Source: Sphagnum compactum (taxonomy: Eukaryota; Bryophyta; Sphagnopsida; Sphagnales). Taken from it: a DNA stretch of 64,000 nt. Shown in pieces: positions 10,640-24,337 of this stretch. The position numbers were made by a program, and so were the translations under genes. Under the pieces are notes generated by a model. That model was not told the DNA's origin. It did no database searches and saw only the letters and a program-made list of their open reading frames with translations. Every line of letters starts with the position of its first letter. Positions within the stretch are counted from its first letter, which is position 1. The stretch spans positions 5,208,001 through 5,272,000 of the forward strand of contig OZ234495.1 of NCBI GenBank assembly GCA_965153455.1. The letters are read 5' to 3'.

Positions 10640-13455
10640 GACACATGAAAAACATAAGAGACAAAAGAAAACTTAAATCATCCTAGGTTGAATTTCTTTT
10701 AAGTTTGTCATTTTTTTTCTTTAAACATAGTTCCATCTTGTATTTTGATTGGTATATTTAATTTAAAGGAAACCTAAGACTCTACTATTAGGTTTTCCTA
10801 TCTTTGTTGCTAATTTTAAGAGGTTGAATATAAAATATGATTCTTTCTTATATACTAGGTAAAGCCCAAGGCATTGGGCTTTATTGTGCGTAAGGACGCA
10901 TATGATTTTTTTTTCACCAGGTCATTGGGTTTCTTTTGAATATCATGGGAATATAATTAAAAAGAGGAAGGCATGTATTGGAAAATGTAATGCCCATGAG
11001 ACATGACAAAATAAATAAACAAAATTGGGCATTTCAAATTAAAAAAAAACAGAATTGGGCATTTCGTCTTTGAAAACACATGTCCTTGGCAGATGAAATT
11101 ATGGCAAGGAACATGCCTCCAACTACACTAAAAATTCCTTCAAGAAGACTCAAATGACATCTCATGATGTATATGAGTTAAAAGAATGGGAAGATGCTCC
11201 TTTAACCCAAAAGACCCAAGCGACCAAATATGAGCCCACATTGTTGAATAAACTTGCAAAGCTAGAACCAAGATGACCACTACAATATCTTAAATTCTCA
11301 TGCCCCACCCCTTTGAAAGCATCTCCATGTTCATCAACTTCCCAATTAGGTTTTCATTGCTAATTGACCATGGGAGAGTTACTCAAAGTAAGCTATGTGA
11401 CAACGAAGTCAATAGGTGTAGTTCCAAAACTCAAAGCAACTTTTAGAATGCATTTTTTTAGTGAGACTTTCAATCTTTGTAACTAATATCAAAAGCATGA
11501 ACCAAAGCTCATGTGAATGGAACTAAATTTGCCATTGTTAAGTGGCTTCAATGGGGTCAACAAGAAAGATGTTGGATGGCCAATGTGAAAATATTGCTTT
11601 CAACTTGATTCCAAACAAATTCAACTTGTTGTTGATATACTATAAAAAAGTACTCAATCCTTCAAAAAAAAAAGTAATTAGACAATGTGTGACTAATTCA
11701 TGTGGGTCTTCAAAAAGCAAGGTTCATTAAAAAAATCTCAAAAGAACATACCATAGTTCATGAAAGCCTATGAGATGTTATGTCGCTGCATTTCATGTTT
11801 CAACTCAATCCTTTAATGAACAAGGCAATGTCCATAATGAAGTTTTGATATGTAGTTTTTATAAACCTTGTAATGACCATTGTAATCAATTTTCCATTTT
11901 TACTTAACCTACACACTAAATGCACCTAGGCTTAAGAGATGTCAAGATGTTTACTATTTAATTATTGTCATAACATGTTAAACATTATGGTGCAAATTAG
12001 GTTTTTTTAAAAAAAATTTAAATGATCATTGTGGGGATGAAAATGTGATTTTTAGTTTTCAATGTCTAAATTCATGTTTTAAGAAAATTAGTGTTAAATG
12101 GCTTTTAGTTTCAAGCCTAAAAGTTAACATGAAGTATCACAAAGATAATAATCAATGAAACAACAAACTTTTATTTGATAAATATGGTATTTGGAAATAT
12201 TTGGGTCATTAAATTCTTCAAACGAAATGAAGCATGATGGAGTCATCATGATAGCTTTTCATCCAATAGTTATTATTATTATTTTTTTTACCTTGTTTTA
12301 TTGTTTAATTTCAAATAATATAGCTTCAAAGTTGTATGAGATCAAGAAAGACCATTTAAAAATGTTATTGTTGAAAACCTATGTGTACCTTGGTAGAACA
12401 AAATGGGTGCAAATATGTCCAAAACAATGAAAATGAATAATGAGTTAAATGCTCGAATCACAACCCTTTAAATACTTGAATCAAAAGATTGCATGATCCA
12501 TTGATTCCTTTCATTTAAAATTAAGTAGTTATTTATCATTAATCAATTTGTGACCTATAGGATTGTGTCATTTACTAATTGAATAAAAATATTGATTTTC
12601 CTAAATGAACTTTTATATTTTTTGATATCTCCATTATAAAATCTTAGTGTTTTGGGACAATGAGTCTAAGTTGATTGATTTTTATTTGTGCATAACAAAA
12701 AAAAAATTAAATAAAAATGTATTGTCTAATTAGTCCATATATGATTTGAAAACATGTCTTAGATGAATGGTTTTAATGCATAGGTTAGGTAAATATAGTA
12801 AATATAGTAAATTTGTTGTTTTTCATTGGCCACATTTTCACTAAATGTTCTAACTCTCAACCATAATTAGCAATAATATTCAATTACTCATTTATTAACA
12901 CTTTTTAGTGTGACAATTTTTTTTAAAAAAAATTCTTTTAAATTTGAAAACTTTGGAATTTAAAATTTTTTATAAAAAAACTAGTTGAATTTACACCATT
13001 TAAATTTATAAATAAATTTATTTATAAATTTAAATTCATAAATTAATTTTAAAATAATAATAATAATAATTTTTTTTTTTAAAAATGTAAGGCACTAAGT
13101 CTAAACCTTGAAGGAAGGTTGGTTAATTGTCTTGCCCTAGTTTGAAAATTAGAAAGTGGTCCTTGCTAAAATGGAAACATCAAAGAAATTAAAATAAATA
13201 AGTATTTAGTCACACTTAATTAAGCAAAATAAGTACATAAGCCCTAGAAGGGTATATTTCAAGTGATAACCAAATAAATAACTTGACACAATTTTCTTAA
13301 AGAAATATTTCAAATTTTTATTTCCAAAGGATATGTGTCATTCGAAAATTAACGATAATTATAATTGAAATCAAAACCAAATGTGAAAAGGATTTGAAAA
13401 CATTTACGCCCTTTCCCAAGGTTTATGCAAGTTGGGGTTATAGGGTGCACAAAGT
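10640..13455. other. AT-rich intergenic DNA, no gene seen
   Basis: Short frames at 11542-11730 and 12191-12430 show no domain. The sequence around 12900-13080 is nearly pure A/T with an AAT triplet run at about 13052-13072. Confidence 0.6.
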
Positions 13456-13572
13456 ATATTTAATTTATTTAAGTTAAATTCAACAATTCAATATTTAATT
13501 TATTTAAGTTAAATTTAACAATTCAATATTTAATTTGTTTAAGTTAAATTTAACAATTCAATATTTAATTTG
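13456..13572. repeat. 35-bp tandem repeat, three copies plus partial
   Basis: Units begin with ATATTTAATTT at 13456, 13491, 13526 and 13561, an exact period of 35 bases with very few differences (for example ATTCAACA versus TTTAACA). The near identity indicates a recent local expansion. Confidence 0.85.
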
Positions 13573-14077
13573 GCTTTTTTAGTTTTTCAAAAATTACCAT
13601 AGTCTACCTGAACTAGTTTGAAACTAATTATATTATTTTCAGAAATGTCAAAAATTTCAAAAAAAAATTACTTTTTTTCAAGAAATATTTTTTCTAAAAG
13701 GAAAATTAAAGAATCTGATGAAATATTTGAAGAATATGTAATTTCTCGAAATGGAATCCTCAAAATTAATTAAAAATTATTTGAAAAAAAAAAAGTGTCA
13801 AAGTGGGCCAAGCTAACTACTAGAGACTTTAATGGTTAGGGTTTAGGGTTTATTATTACAACAATATTTTCTTCATTTTAATATTATATTCATTTCAATA
13901 TTTCTTTTATAAGGAATTTTGAAAAAGACTAGGTTTGACATAGCCCTACTAGATAGTTAGGTACCTAGTCACTAGACATAGTAGGTACCTAAATCCCCAA
14001 AGGGGCGGGGGGGGGGGCGTGGGGTGGGTCATTTAAAGAAAAAGGTAGAGTGCCACGTAGAGAAACCTACTTTCCGC

Positions 14078-14099
14078 CACGTGTGACGCGTTTGACGCG
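14078..14099. promoter_or_regulatory. G-box and two TGACGCG motifs upstream of the SMP-C2 gene
   Basis: A perfect CACGTG (14078-14083) is followed at once by TGACGCG at 14084-14090 and again at 14093-14099. These match known plant bZIP/bHLH recognition cores (G-box and TGACG as-1 type). They lie about 1.3 kb upstream of the start codon at 15398 in a GC-richer patch that also holds a G-run (about 14003-14020). A role in stress- or ABA-type control is inference only. Confidence 0.4.
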
Positions 14100-14397
14100 C
14101 TCTATTTAGACGGTGCCAGCTATGGCCATATATTGAGGTGCCAAAATGAGCTCCCGTTTTTGGCCACGGTTTTTGACACCTCGTTTTCACTCAGTTTTCC
14201 TACAAAACCAGAGTCCTCTTTCGACGCTAGCATTCTGATTCGTCACGTGGAATCAAGGGACAAAATTCTTTTATTTCTTGGATTTAGAAATAATTTATTT
14301 TACATTAATTTATTTTATGATTTAATTAAACACACCAAATAATCCTGTGCATACAAAATTAGTGGACAATTAAATTATTTTAGATACCCGAAGAACC

Positions 14398-14413
14398 CCC
14401 GGGTATACCCGGG
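14398..14413. repeat. Perfect 16-bp palindrome CCCGGGTATACCCGGG
   Basis: The sequence is identical to its reverse complement over 16 bases in the upstream region of the SMP-C2 gene. It could be a dimeric protein-binding site or chance; no second copy was noticed in the window. Confidence 0.6.
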
Positions 14414-14628
14414 AAATATACGGCAAAGGAGGTTAGGGGGGGAAAAAAAAGGGGACCTGGGATTAAGACATGGATCCAACGTCGTTCAGGACTTCAATTT
14501 GTATGTAACTTATAAGTAACCCCCAATTTGGGGACGACGAAAAAGGCACCTCACTTTTTCTTTTGGAGTTTCGACTCTTCATTTGGGGACCTGAAATGTA
14601 GCGCTGTGACGCTGTCCGGTATGGAGAG

Positions 14629-14675
14629 GTGCCAAGTGGCGAGGGGCCACTAAAAGTAGGCCCGCCACTTGGCAC
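14629..14675. repeat. Strong inverted repeat (13-bp perfect arms) in the leader/promoter region
   Basis: Arms GTGCCAAGTGGCG (14629-14641) and CGCCACTTGGCAC (14663-14675) are exact complements, with a 21-nt loop that contains a further GGCC/GGCC pair. A stable stem would form in DNA or, if transcribed, in the 5' leader of the gene starting at 15398. A GA-rich tract (14688-14721) follows directly. Confidence 0.7.
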
Positions 14676-15397
14676 TTCGATTTCCCTGAGAGAGAAAGAG
14701 AAAGAGAAAGAGAGAGAGAGGGATTGTTCTCTTTCTTCTTTCCTTCGTCTTTTGGTCTGGTTTTTTCTCACAATTTCTCGTCTTCATTATTGTTGCAGAA
14801 ATGTTTGGAGAATTAAAGTAAAATCTGTTGCTGAATTTCTGTTGTTGGATCTATCAGTTTCTTTACAAAAAAATCAGTATTTTTTTTTTCCCTATGGAAC
14901 TTTTCTCTGTTTTTGGATCCAAATTTTGAGGTTTTGTGGCTTGGGATTTGAAGACTGTTGTGTTGTGTTGTTTTGTGACCAGGGAGCTTCTTTTGAGAAT
15001 CTTGTTGGAAGAATGCCAAAATAAAAAAAAGCAGCTTTGAAATTGGGAACAAAACTGCTGCAGTTTGATTGAAGAAGAGCAACCGTCTGTCTGTCTGCAG
15101 TTGGTGTTCTTGTTTGCTTCTTCAGAAAATTAAAATCTTGGTGGATTGTTTTTTGGGTAGTCTGAGGAATTCCTGCTGCTTTTGAATGACTACTTTCTCA
15201 ATCTGTGCAATGGAATTGATTTTGGGTGTAGAGCAGATTCACTGGTGAGAGAGACGGAGACAGAGACAGAGACAGAGGCAGAGAATGAAAACAAAGTTGT
15301 TGGGTTTCTTTCATTAGTGCAGCAGAGTTTTCTCCATTACTAGACTTTTTTTCTTTTGATTTTGAGCTTGAGTTAGTTGCAAGGAACCCAACCCACC

Positions 15398-18300
15398 ATG
15401 GCTGTTGAAGCTGAAAAGGCAGAACTTCCCACAAGCACACTGGGGGGTGCAGACTCTGGTGGTGGTGGTGCTGCTCCTGGTGTATTAGACTCCCCCAGGA
15501 AACCAGATGCTCCTCCTGGACCACCAGTTCCTCCTCCAGCAGCAGCTCCAGAAAAGAAACAACAGATGAGAAGCCCAGCAACAACAGCAACAGCAAACCA
15601 TCAGATGGCGAACAAGGAAGTAGGGAACGACAGCAGCAGCAACAGCAAGACATCGGAGATGTTGGGTCCCATCGAAATGCTTCAGAATCCTCGTCTTCGT
15701 TTGTACATTGCCACGGCGTTAGGTGGGATTCCCTTTCTCATTTCCGGACTGCTTTTTGTGAGCTCACTCTCCATGGTACTGCAGTTCATCGTGGGTGCCA
15801 TTTTTGGACTCCTTCTCATGTTCTCCTACCAGCTCATTGTGCTCTACCGCACCCACCTCCGCAAAGTCAAAGTAAGTCCTTCCCAGGTCCTTCTTCCTTC
15901 CATAGCTGAACTGCACAAAGTGAATTGTTTTTTTTTCCCCAAACTTTTCCAAATTTTTCTTTTTCTTCTATCCACTCCTTCCTACAGATTCTTTTCCTTG
16001 AAGTTTGGAAATTTGTGTAATGCAGATTGGGTTGCTGATGATGCTGATGCATTATTACAGAGTCTGCTTGCAAGTTCATGTTTCAAAAATCCTGTAGAAA
16101 TGGGGTTACCTATTTAGCTATTCTCCTGGGCTTGGCTAAGAACATGAAGCTCACATGTGAAGCTCTGATGAAACTTTTTTTTTGGGCGTGTCTTTTGCCC
16201 CACAAAACAGGCAGTACAAGTTGCTCAGATGTCAAGATTGGATGTAAATTCCTTGAAAGAGCTTCTACCAACAGAGGAATCTTTCCCCAGGTGGATCGAG
16301 TTCTGCGAATTTGAAAAGGTACCAATCAGACCAGACCGGTGTGTTTTGATTTTGGGTGTTTTGTGTGCTTCTTCTTTAAGTTATCTGGAGCAGAACAATC
16401 AGTATATAAATACTTCTAGATCTCAATGTCAGGAATATTCATATACAGTTTTTCTGAAACTTGGGTGCTTGTGTGTGTGGTCTTCTTCTTATTCTTCTTC
16501 TTCTTCTGTGCATCAGATGGAGTGGCTTAACAAATTGTTGAGGAAAATGTGGCCTGTTCTCGATGAGGTATCTCAAATCTCTTTGATTAGTACCCTGAAA
16601 ACTGTAGTTTTGTCTTTTGTCCGATTTTGAATCCGAATCATCACTAAACACTTGTGCTCAGATTTCACTTGATATCATCACGAGTTCTGATTTTCACAGC
16701 TGAGCTCCTGGGTGGCTGGCAGGCAGCAGGAAAGCTAATCAAAGAGCAAGTTCAGCCCATATTGGACCAGTACCCAATGGGTGTTATTGAGAGGATCATC
16801 CTCAAAAAAGTACAATTTGGGAAAAGAGCCCCTGAAATTCTTGGTAGGTTTTTTTGGTGTGAATTATTTCCAACTAATTCCATTTTTTGGGTTTTTCACT
16901 ATCAAGTTTCTTTCCCATCTGTTTTGTGAATTTAGTATAGACACACTTCTTTCTTTCCCAGTCTGTTGAAATTACCTGCAATGGTGACAATCTGGAATTT
17001 TAGTCCCTTGAATTAATGCTGAGATGTAGTAGTTAGTTGCCAATCCAGTGACCACATCAGAGTGACTCTTCCCAAGAACCAAAGTTGTTGATGGACTTGG
17101 GAAGATTCAGCTAGCAGAGAAGGATATGAACATTTCAAGCAAAACTTGAGTTGAAATGGGTGTGGGGTTGCAGGAATAAAGGTGTCACCTGGTGGTGAAG
17201 ATGAGTGCATTTTGGAGATGGATGTTTTATGGGAAACGGAGAAAGAAGGTGTGGTGATAGGGGTGGAGTGTCCAGGTCCAAACTTCAAAGTACAGGTATG
17301 CCCAAAACAAAAAAGGAAGGGTGCACTAATTCATTGATGTACACACAAAATTTCTCACAATTTTTTGTTGCTGCTTAGAATGTGCTCAAGTTTTTTGGCA
17401 AAATATTGTTTCAATATTTCATTATTGCATAGCATATCGAAAATTACCTCTTTATTGGCCTTGCCTACCAAGGCAAGGATATTGTGTTTAGATTCATTAT
17501 AGAGTATAGTAGCTTAAGGGGTTTTGGCCCCTAGGTGATAAATAATAGGTCTATTTTTGTAGGAGGATTTTTGAAAGACGATATTTTGGCTTGTGTTGAA
17601 ACTTGAGATTAGTCAGAGAGTTACAATATCTTGAAGGAGTTTGGTTTCTTTTAGAGGATTTTTGGAAGATTATATTTTTTGCATGGTGAAATATTTGAGT
17701 TTCCATAATTCTTTCTTTTGCCTTAAGATACTTTTTAATGTAAATGGCAAGGCCACAGTGTGACGCACCCCTTGTTTCAGGTGTTTCAGAAAATATACAA
17801 AAGAGTGACCTCCTCAAGCATTTTCCCTGATCCACCATTATTCCTAAAATCCTTAAGTCCGATTCATATATATGAACAAACATACCTCTTTAAGATCTTG
17901 CAAAAATCTCGAGACCAAGGAAGATACTTCCCTTTCTTTTGCATCCAGTGTGTTTGTTTTGGGTTCAATAGGTCAGGCTACTATATAGGTAGATAATTAA
18001 CTGAGTTCTTTGGATTTTGTACAGGTGAAGAACTGGCATGTGCATGGAACAGCAAGAGTGGTGTTCAAGCCCTTGACGGGATCCATCCCAGGCTTTGGCG
18101 CTATCCTTGTCTCCTTGAATGAACCTGTATGTACTTCCCCCTCCATCCACCCAATCACTTTTATTAAGCTTATACCCCCATATCCATCAGGAGATGCATT
18201 CTAGTGGAGGAAAAAAGCAAGAAGCTTTGAGCAATTTGACAGCATTACATTCCTTGTGATTACTGAAGGCTTGGTTTAAAGAACAGGATTCTTTCGTGTT

Positions 18301-20261
18301 TTGGGTGTTCCTGATTGTGTTGAGCAGCCAGAGCTTGGGTTTGATCTCAAATTTTTGGGTGGAGACATTGCTGCTCTCCCGGGTGTGGAGAAGATGATTG
18401 ATGTAAGCTCTGCTATATACTACCCTTCTCTGTTCATCAGCAGCTAGCTATCTCTAAATCCAGCTCTTCTGACCTGTGGATTAATAACTTCCCGATTATT
18501 TAGTTTCTTCTTTGAATGCTTCATCCTGGCGGGGCAGTTCTGCTACAAAGATCTGTGGGTTAAAATTTCAATTTGTGTTAAGTTTTTTTTTTTTCCTGGC
18601 ACAGAACTCAATCAGGACTGCATTGGTGGATTCAATGGTCTGGCCAAGCCGCATTGTGGTTCCAATGATGGCAGGAGACTTCAGGTACTCTACACCAGTT
18701 TTTTTTTAAAAAAAATTGGCAAAACTTCACCAAAAAGAAAAATTAAAATTCGAAATTTAGTTGTTTTTTGAGGTTTTCAATTGCAAGAAGTGAGGGAAAA
18801 AACTAGTAAAATTCACCAGATTTCTATACTTGATTTTCAGTGTGTAGCCAAGAATAGAGAAGGATGATTAAAAACTTGTATTTCATATCTGGTTTATAGC
18901 CAGATTTGGCTAAATCTTCCTATGGGTGAGCATCACTTTTTCTACATCTCCCTATGGATGATTGCCACTTGGCTACAAACAAAAAATCTTCAAAAAAACA
19001 CTGCAAGTGTACACTCTCACAGTACGAACAGTTTTAAAAACACAGCCATTTTTTGCACTTAGTTTTTCCCACACTATATTCTTCTTTGGGAGCTTTGATT
19101 TCACTTATCCATGTGTCAATACTTTTGGAGATAGGTAGATAAGTCCATGTTGATGAATGTCTCTTTTGTTGATTCTAAAAATGTTTGATGGTTTTCTTCA
19201 CAGTCATTAAACTGGTGAATGTTATACTTTTATTTTACTTATTTTATTTGGGTGAGAGCAGCTTTTTGCAGATGCATGCGGTTGGGGAACTGGACATTAA
19301 ACTCATTGAAGGCAAGAACCTTAAGAAGACAGATCTGGTGGGAAAAACTGATCCCTTTGTGGTAATGTACGTACGTCAAACAAAAGACAAGATGAAACGC
19401 AGCACAAGAAAGAAGAATGCTCTCAACCCTGTTTGGAACGAGAATTTGAAAGTGGAGGTAAAACATCAGATTGCAAGTCTCTTGTATTTATCAAGTAGAT
19501 ATTTTGATTCTGGAGTTGTGTTGGTGGAAACTCGGGAGGCTATTGATCTAGACTAAATTTATTCCACATTCTCGTTTGATGATTCCAACTGTCAACCCTA
19601 AATTTTGCATGATCTGTTGTGACAGTAATACCTGGCTGATTACACAGGTGGAGGATCCAGAAACTCAGAAATTGACGCTGCGCTTGATGGATGAGGATAC
19701 GCTTGAAAAAGCAGAATATGTTGGCTCTTGTGAGGTGTCACTTGCCCAGGTTTGTTTTGATCTTGTCATCTCCCAAAACAGATATCATGCTGTTCTGAAA
19801 ATGATTTTGAAAGTTAGGTGGCTGTCAAAACCATTACCAGCAGGAACGGGATTCAATTATTGACAACATTGCAAAATGCAGAGAGTGAAAATGCTAACTA
19901 TGCCTGAATTATGACTGCTCATCACATGGGGTTGGTTTCAATGGTGCAGTTCAAGCCCAATGAGCCCAAGGACATGTGGCTGGATGTGCTTAAAGATCCA
20001 AAAGTGGATGTGGAGGGAAATGAGCGTGGGCAATTACATGTTATCATTGTCTACAACCAGTACAGCATGGAACAGATTGCTCGTGATGGTGGTGTGACCA
20101 GCACACAGAAAAAGCTGTATGAGGAGCAAACCCAAATCAAAGGTGCTGCAGAGAAACATAATCCTGACTCTTCAGCAGATGCTCCTAAGCAGCAGGGCAA
20201 TATCACGCAAGACCCAGATGAAAAACCTAGACTTCCTGGACCTGCAGCAGAATTGCCATGA
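15398..20261 (+). CDS. SMP- and C2-domain membrane-contact-site protein (NTMC2/synaptotagmin type)
   Basis: Exons: 15398-15871, 16211-16318, 16517-16567, 16723-16843, 17174-17295, 18025-18126, 18328-18402, 18605-18684, 19262-19457, 19648-19749, 19950-20261. All junctions are GT-AG with matching phases; the sum is 1743 nt, 580 residues plus stop. Residues 1-100 are Pro/Gly/Ala/Ser-rich. Two adjacent hydrophobic segments lie at about 102-150. An SMP lipid-binding domain spans about 187-375 (FPRWIEF, WLNKLLRKMWP, GIKVSPGGED, WPSRIVVPM). A single C2 domain spans about 386-500 with acidic loop residues (TDLVGKTDPF; LMDEDTLEKAEYVG). A Pro/Gln-rich tail ends the protein. Proteins of this family tether the ER to other membranes and move lipids; Ca2+ binding through the C2 acidic residues is plausible. 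I chose ATG 15398; an in-frame TTG lies upstream at 15377. The single C2 resembles the NTMC2T3/T4 group more than two-C2 SYT1. The order and phases make the model firm; the weakest splice is exon 4's acceptor (GGCAG|GCA). Confidence 0.9.
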
Positions 20262-22382
20262 TAGAGCTGCAATTATAATGAGTTCTATGAAAACCTGTCA
20301 TTGTACATGACACTGTGATAAGGAAGTTCAGAAGTAAGCAAGATATAAAATGAATTTTTGGGTGGTTGTATCTCACACATATGAGCTATACTAACACAGG
20401 TTACAATTGCTAGTCATCTGCAGTTGTTGAATTTATGTGATATTTCCTGGGAATATGATTGGGATGGTTTTAATAAGAGAGACATGTTAGCTGTGTAGTC
20501 TCACAAGGAATGATTAGAATAAGCCTATTTAAGCTAAATGTTGGTAAGAATTGCCTTCACTCCACTTAAAAGAACGGTTTAGGGTTTAAGGCATGTTTTT
20601 CCTCTCATTGATCACTACTACTGTAAAGAAACCTCATTAGATTAAGCTTCTGCAGTAAAACTGCACAACTTGTTGCCATACCTTCCAAGTTGCTGCTGCA
20701 TATGTGCACACCATCTGCTTTCAATATGGCACTTCCAAGACTGACTCTAATTGGCACTTGCAATTTGGTCTAGTGCTGCCACCATCCATTTTGGCAGTCA
20801 CCTGTAACACAGGGTTCAGGATATTAGAATTGCACATGATCTGAGGGAGGTGTGCACATCTAATTGCCTGACATTAGTACCTTTAGAAGTATAGAGACGA
20901 AAGACTTAAACATATCATGAGCCTTTGTCTGTGAGAAAGTGAATGTAACTCTCCACCTGCACAGAATTTTACAATAAGTTACACAATTCTCTACTTCAGC
21001 ACAGTGCAATTGAATACATTGTTTTCACAATACTTTCATTAACAGTCTTGGACTTGCAATTGAAAAACTGCATGATGTCTCTTCTGTGTTTCAAACAACT
21101 GATGGCATGTGCACTCCACAACAGCAGCAAAATTAAGCAAAAAAGACAATTACAGGTAGTGAAAAGCAACCTGCTTTCATTCAAGTGCTTCAATCGCAGT
21201 TGAAGTGAAGTCTGATTCCCTGGTGCCAAGCATGTCAAACAATGTGATGCAGAATTGACGACTAAATTATTTAGAACCAAACCATATGCAATTGATCTCC
21301 AAAATATAGGTAAAAATCTGATGCAAATCCACGGTGAGAAAACATGACAAGGATGAAGAAGCAGAAAGGGAAAAAGAAAGGACATAGGTCCTACAACTTA
21401 ATTGGCAATTAAAGCCAACATGAGACTAGGAAACTCTTCCTCAGGAAGACTCTCCCAAGTCCCAGATATTAGACTATTGTAGATGGCACACCAGAAAATC
21501 TCAAGAGGCCTGCTAAAACTCTGGATCGCCATCCAGATAACTTGGCAATGCCAAAGCAGTCAACTCCAGGTTAGTGTGGGGAATTCAATGAAGCAAGCTA
21601 GGTACCAACTAACCTGACTACATGCAACTCATCAGTCCTCACCATAAAATGCTCACTAAATCACACAAATATATGCTGATATACTTGGCATGCACAACAT
21701 AAAGGAGTTAAAGAAAGCCCAGTTTGTTTGAACTAATGACTCCTCAACAGAGGCAGTTCGTCAGGTCAGAAATTCAGTCTATTCTGTCAGAGAACTTGAC
21801 TTGGAGAGACGGCCCAAAAGTCTTGGCACTGCTAATTCCTTGATCAAAGGTTTTCTTCACTTACATATCTGACTGTGGACTCACCTTTGCCCAAGCAGCT
21901 TCAAACAGTTTGTCATACAGGTGGCAAGTTTTTACCATTGTTATATGAAACCTCTGGAAACCCTAAACAATATAACCTGGACCAGAACCAGCCAGCCAGC
22001 CATGTAGCTCTCTTGCAAAAGAAAGTCCCCTATTCAAGTAAAAAATACCCCAAATTGAAGACACCCAATTTGACTTTGAGCCACTCAAAAATACTCACAG
22101 GAGTTCCAATTCCTGGGAACATCAAGTTAATGGATTTTGCAGTAAGTTCCATGCTCTTGTACCCATGCCTCTCTAAGAACAAAGTGCTAACAACTTTACA
22201 ATCCAGTAGGCTGTCAAATGAATCTCCACCAGACACTGTCAAAAGACAAAACCTTGTTCTGCCATTCTATTTCGTGTACTTAAATCATCAGTAAAAGGGG
22301 TTCTGTCTCCCCCTCCCCACTTGGGGGTTCTTGCAAAAGACAAAACTTGATGCAATCAGACTAGATAAGTGGGAACTCGTGA
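20262..22382. other. Convergent intergenic interval between the SMP-C2 gene and the pICln gene
   Basis: Holds the 3' untranslated regions of both genes. Open frames here (for example 20996-21385 minus, 21875-22294 plus) carry no domain and lack coding character. I see no further gene. Confidence 0.6.
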
Positions 22383-24276
22383 TCAGGTCCCACACTCCTC
22401 TTCATCAGCATCTTCAAAGCGTGGGTCCTGCATAAGAAGCTGCAATTCCACAGAATCCCTACATCAATAAAAGTTTTGAAAGCCAATGAGCAACTGCACT
22501 TACACAGAGATGCAAACCTTATTTGCTGCATGTCTGGAAGATAATTAAGAGGTTTCAAAAAAGAGGCATTCCCACCATCTCCCCAACAGGGTCAACAAGT
22601 TAATTGCATGTTACTGGATAGGTAGACATATATATTTTATCCTTACATCTGTTCATCAAAATCAAAACACACACTTTTTTATATCTTTTTAGTCTCTGTT
22701 AATACTGTACAATCTCTCCTTTGCTGAAGCCATACCAGGTCACAGACGTATTACCTCTGCAAGATCAACATGATTGTTTGAACGATCGCCTCCAATCACA
22801 TTAGACATCACTTCATCTTCATTGAAGAACCAATCACCCTCCCCTTCTTGCTCTGATTCTCACAAAGACGACAAGTTTCAGATTGCAGTTCCTCAAGTCT
22901 CAGCTTTGGGGTGAGGAAAACAACAGTGCCAATACAGAAATGTTCAATTAGGACCCATCCTCAAAACAAACTGCATGGAAAAATCATAGTGGTGATCCAA
23001 CCATGTCAGAATCAAAGTGCAAGACACTATGAGCAAATTATACCTCCTTCAGGATCTGGGTTCAACGCTGCACAGTCACATAGTACTTGAAACAGATGGT
23101 CCACTGCAAGGTCAACGAGTACACCAGTCAAGGAATCCTTCAATTGAAAAATAGCCCCGAGAGCTTATGCTATGACATATCATGACATGCACCCCAGTCC
23201 AAAGACTCTTATCACATTAGGAAATAGCTGGATGTGAAACAAGTAGTACACATGCTTCTGAAAAACTTGAAAGCGATAGGTAGTGCACACATGCTACAAA
23301 GTTTAACAGCTCCACACCATCCTCAAACAGAGAGCTCAAACAGGAAGTCAGTAGGTCTTCAATAGGCACTAAAGCTTTTAGTGCTGATAGAGAGAGGGGT
23401 TTAAAGGGGGGGTGCAGGATACATGAACTTGCATCCCTGGGAACAAGCCGCATTTCTGTCACATGAGAAAAATCACCAACACTTCCATGGTTCTCTGACT
23501 CCAGAGGCTCTTCAGCTCCATCATCGGTTCCATCTTCCTCATACTCTTCATCTTCATCTTCACCACCACCATCTATCTGAACACGATGTTAGGATTTCAT
23601 AGGTGGCTGAAAACCATCTTTCTTGAGCTTGGAGGTCAGATTGGCAGACTATCCTGTGCTACATTTATGCAACATCTTCCTGACAAAGAACCTGCAGGTA
23701 TTGGATACCCGCAAAAAAAAAATTTCTCATCTTGGGGCTAAGAAATGTTTCAAAGCGGACCTGACTGTAAATGCAGGGCTGGGGATAAGCATCTTCATCT
23801 CTGGAGATGGCATGCATGGTGAGTGACAAAAAGTCAACCGCATAGCCCTTGTGCACATCTTCGTCACTCAACCAAACCAGTCGTCTGCAATGGGTCAGGG
23901 TCCACCTCTGAGTCAGTTCTAAACCCTAAACCCTGTACAAAAATCCATCTTCCCACAAAATGACATGCCCAATGTGGGTTGATGATCTTCCCTGAATATG
24001 GTGATAAAACTTCTGCTGAGCATGCTATGTTTTTCAGTGTTTGGGCAGTGATGATATTCCTGGACATTTTTCATGCTCAGAATAATCTCTATGGGCCTAA
24101 ATATGCGCCATCCGGATGCCTAGAGCAGCGTGATCGATTACCTCAAACCCTAATTCCCTAATCCTAATTGCAGAATAAAGGTTTGGGGATCTGTAGTTGG
24201 ATGCACTACAGATGCAAGACAAAGGTCACGAAGAATCCGCCAAACCAGAAATTAGTGCAGAGAAAGCAGATGCAAC

Positions 24277-24337
<61 letters not shown>

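Noticed and set aside
15198-15653. 151-codon minus-strand open frame, Cys/Leu/Ser-rich
   Set aside because: Shadow of the first exon and leader of the SMP-C2 gene; low-complexity composition.
15872-16117. Extension of the first SMP-C2 exon to the stop at 16117
   Set aside because: A canonical GTAAGT donor at 15872 and the next exon continue the conserved domain; the read-through is intronic.
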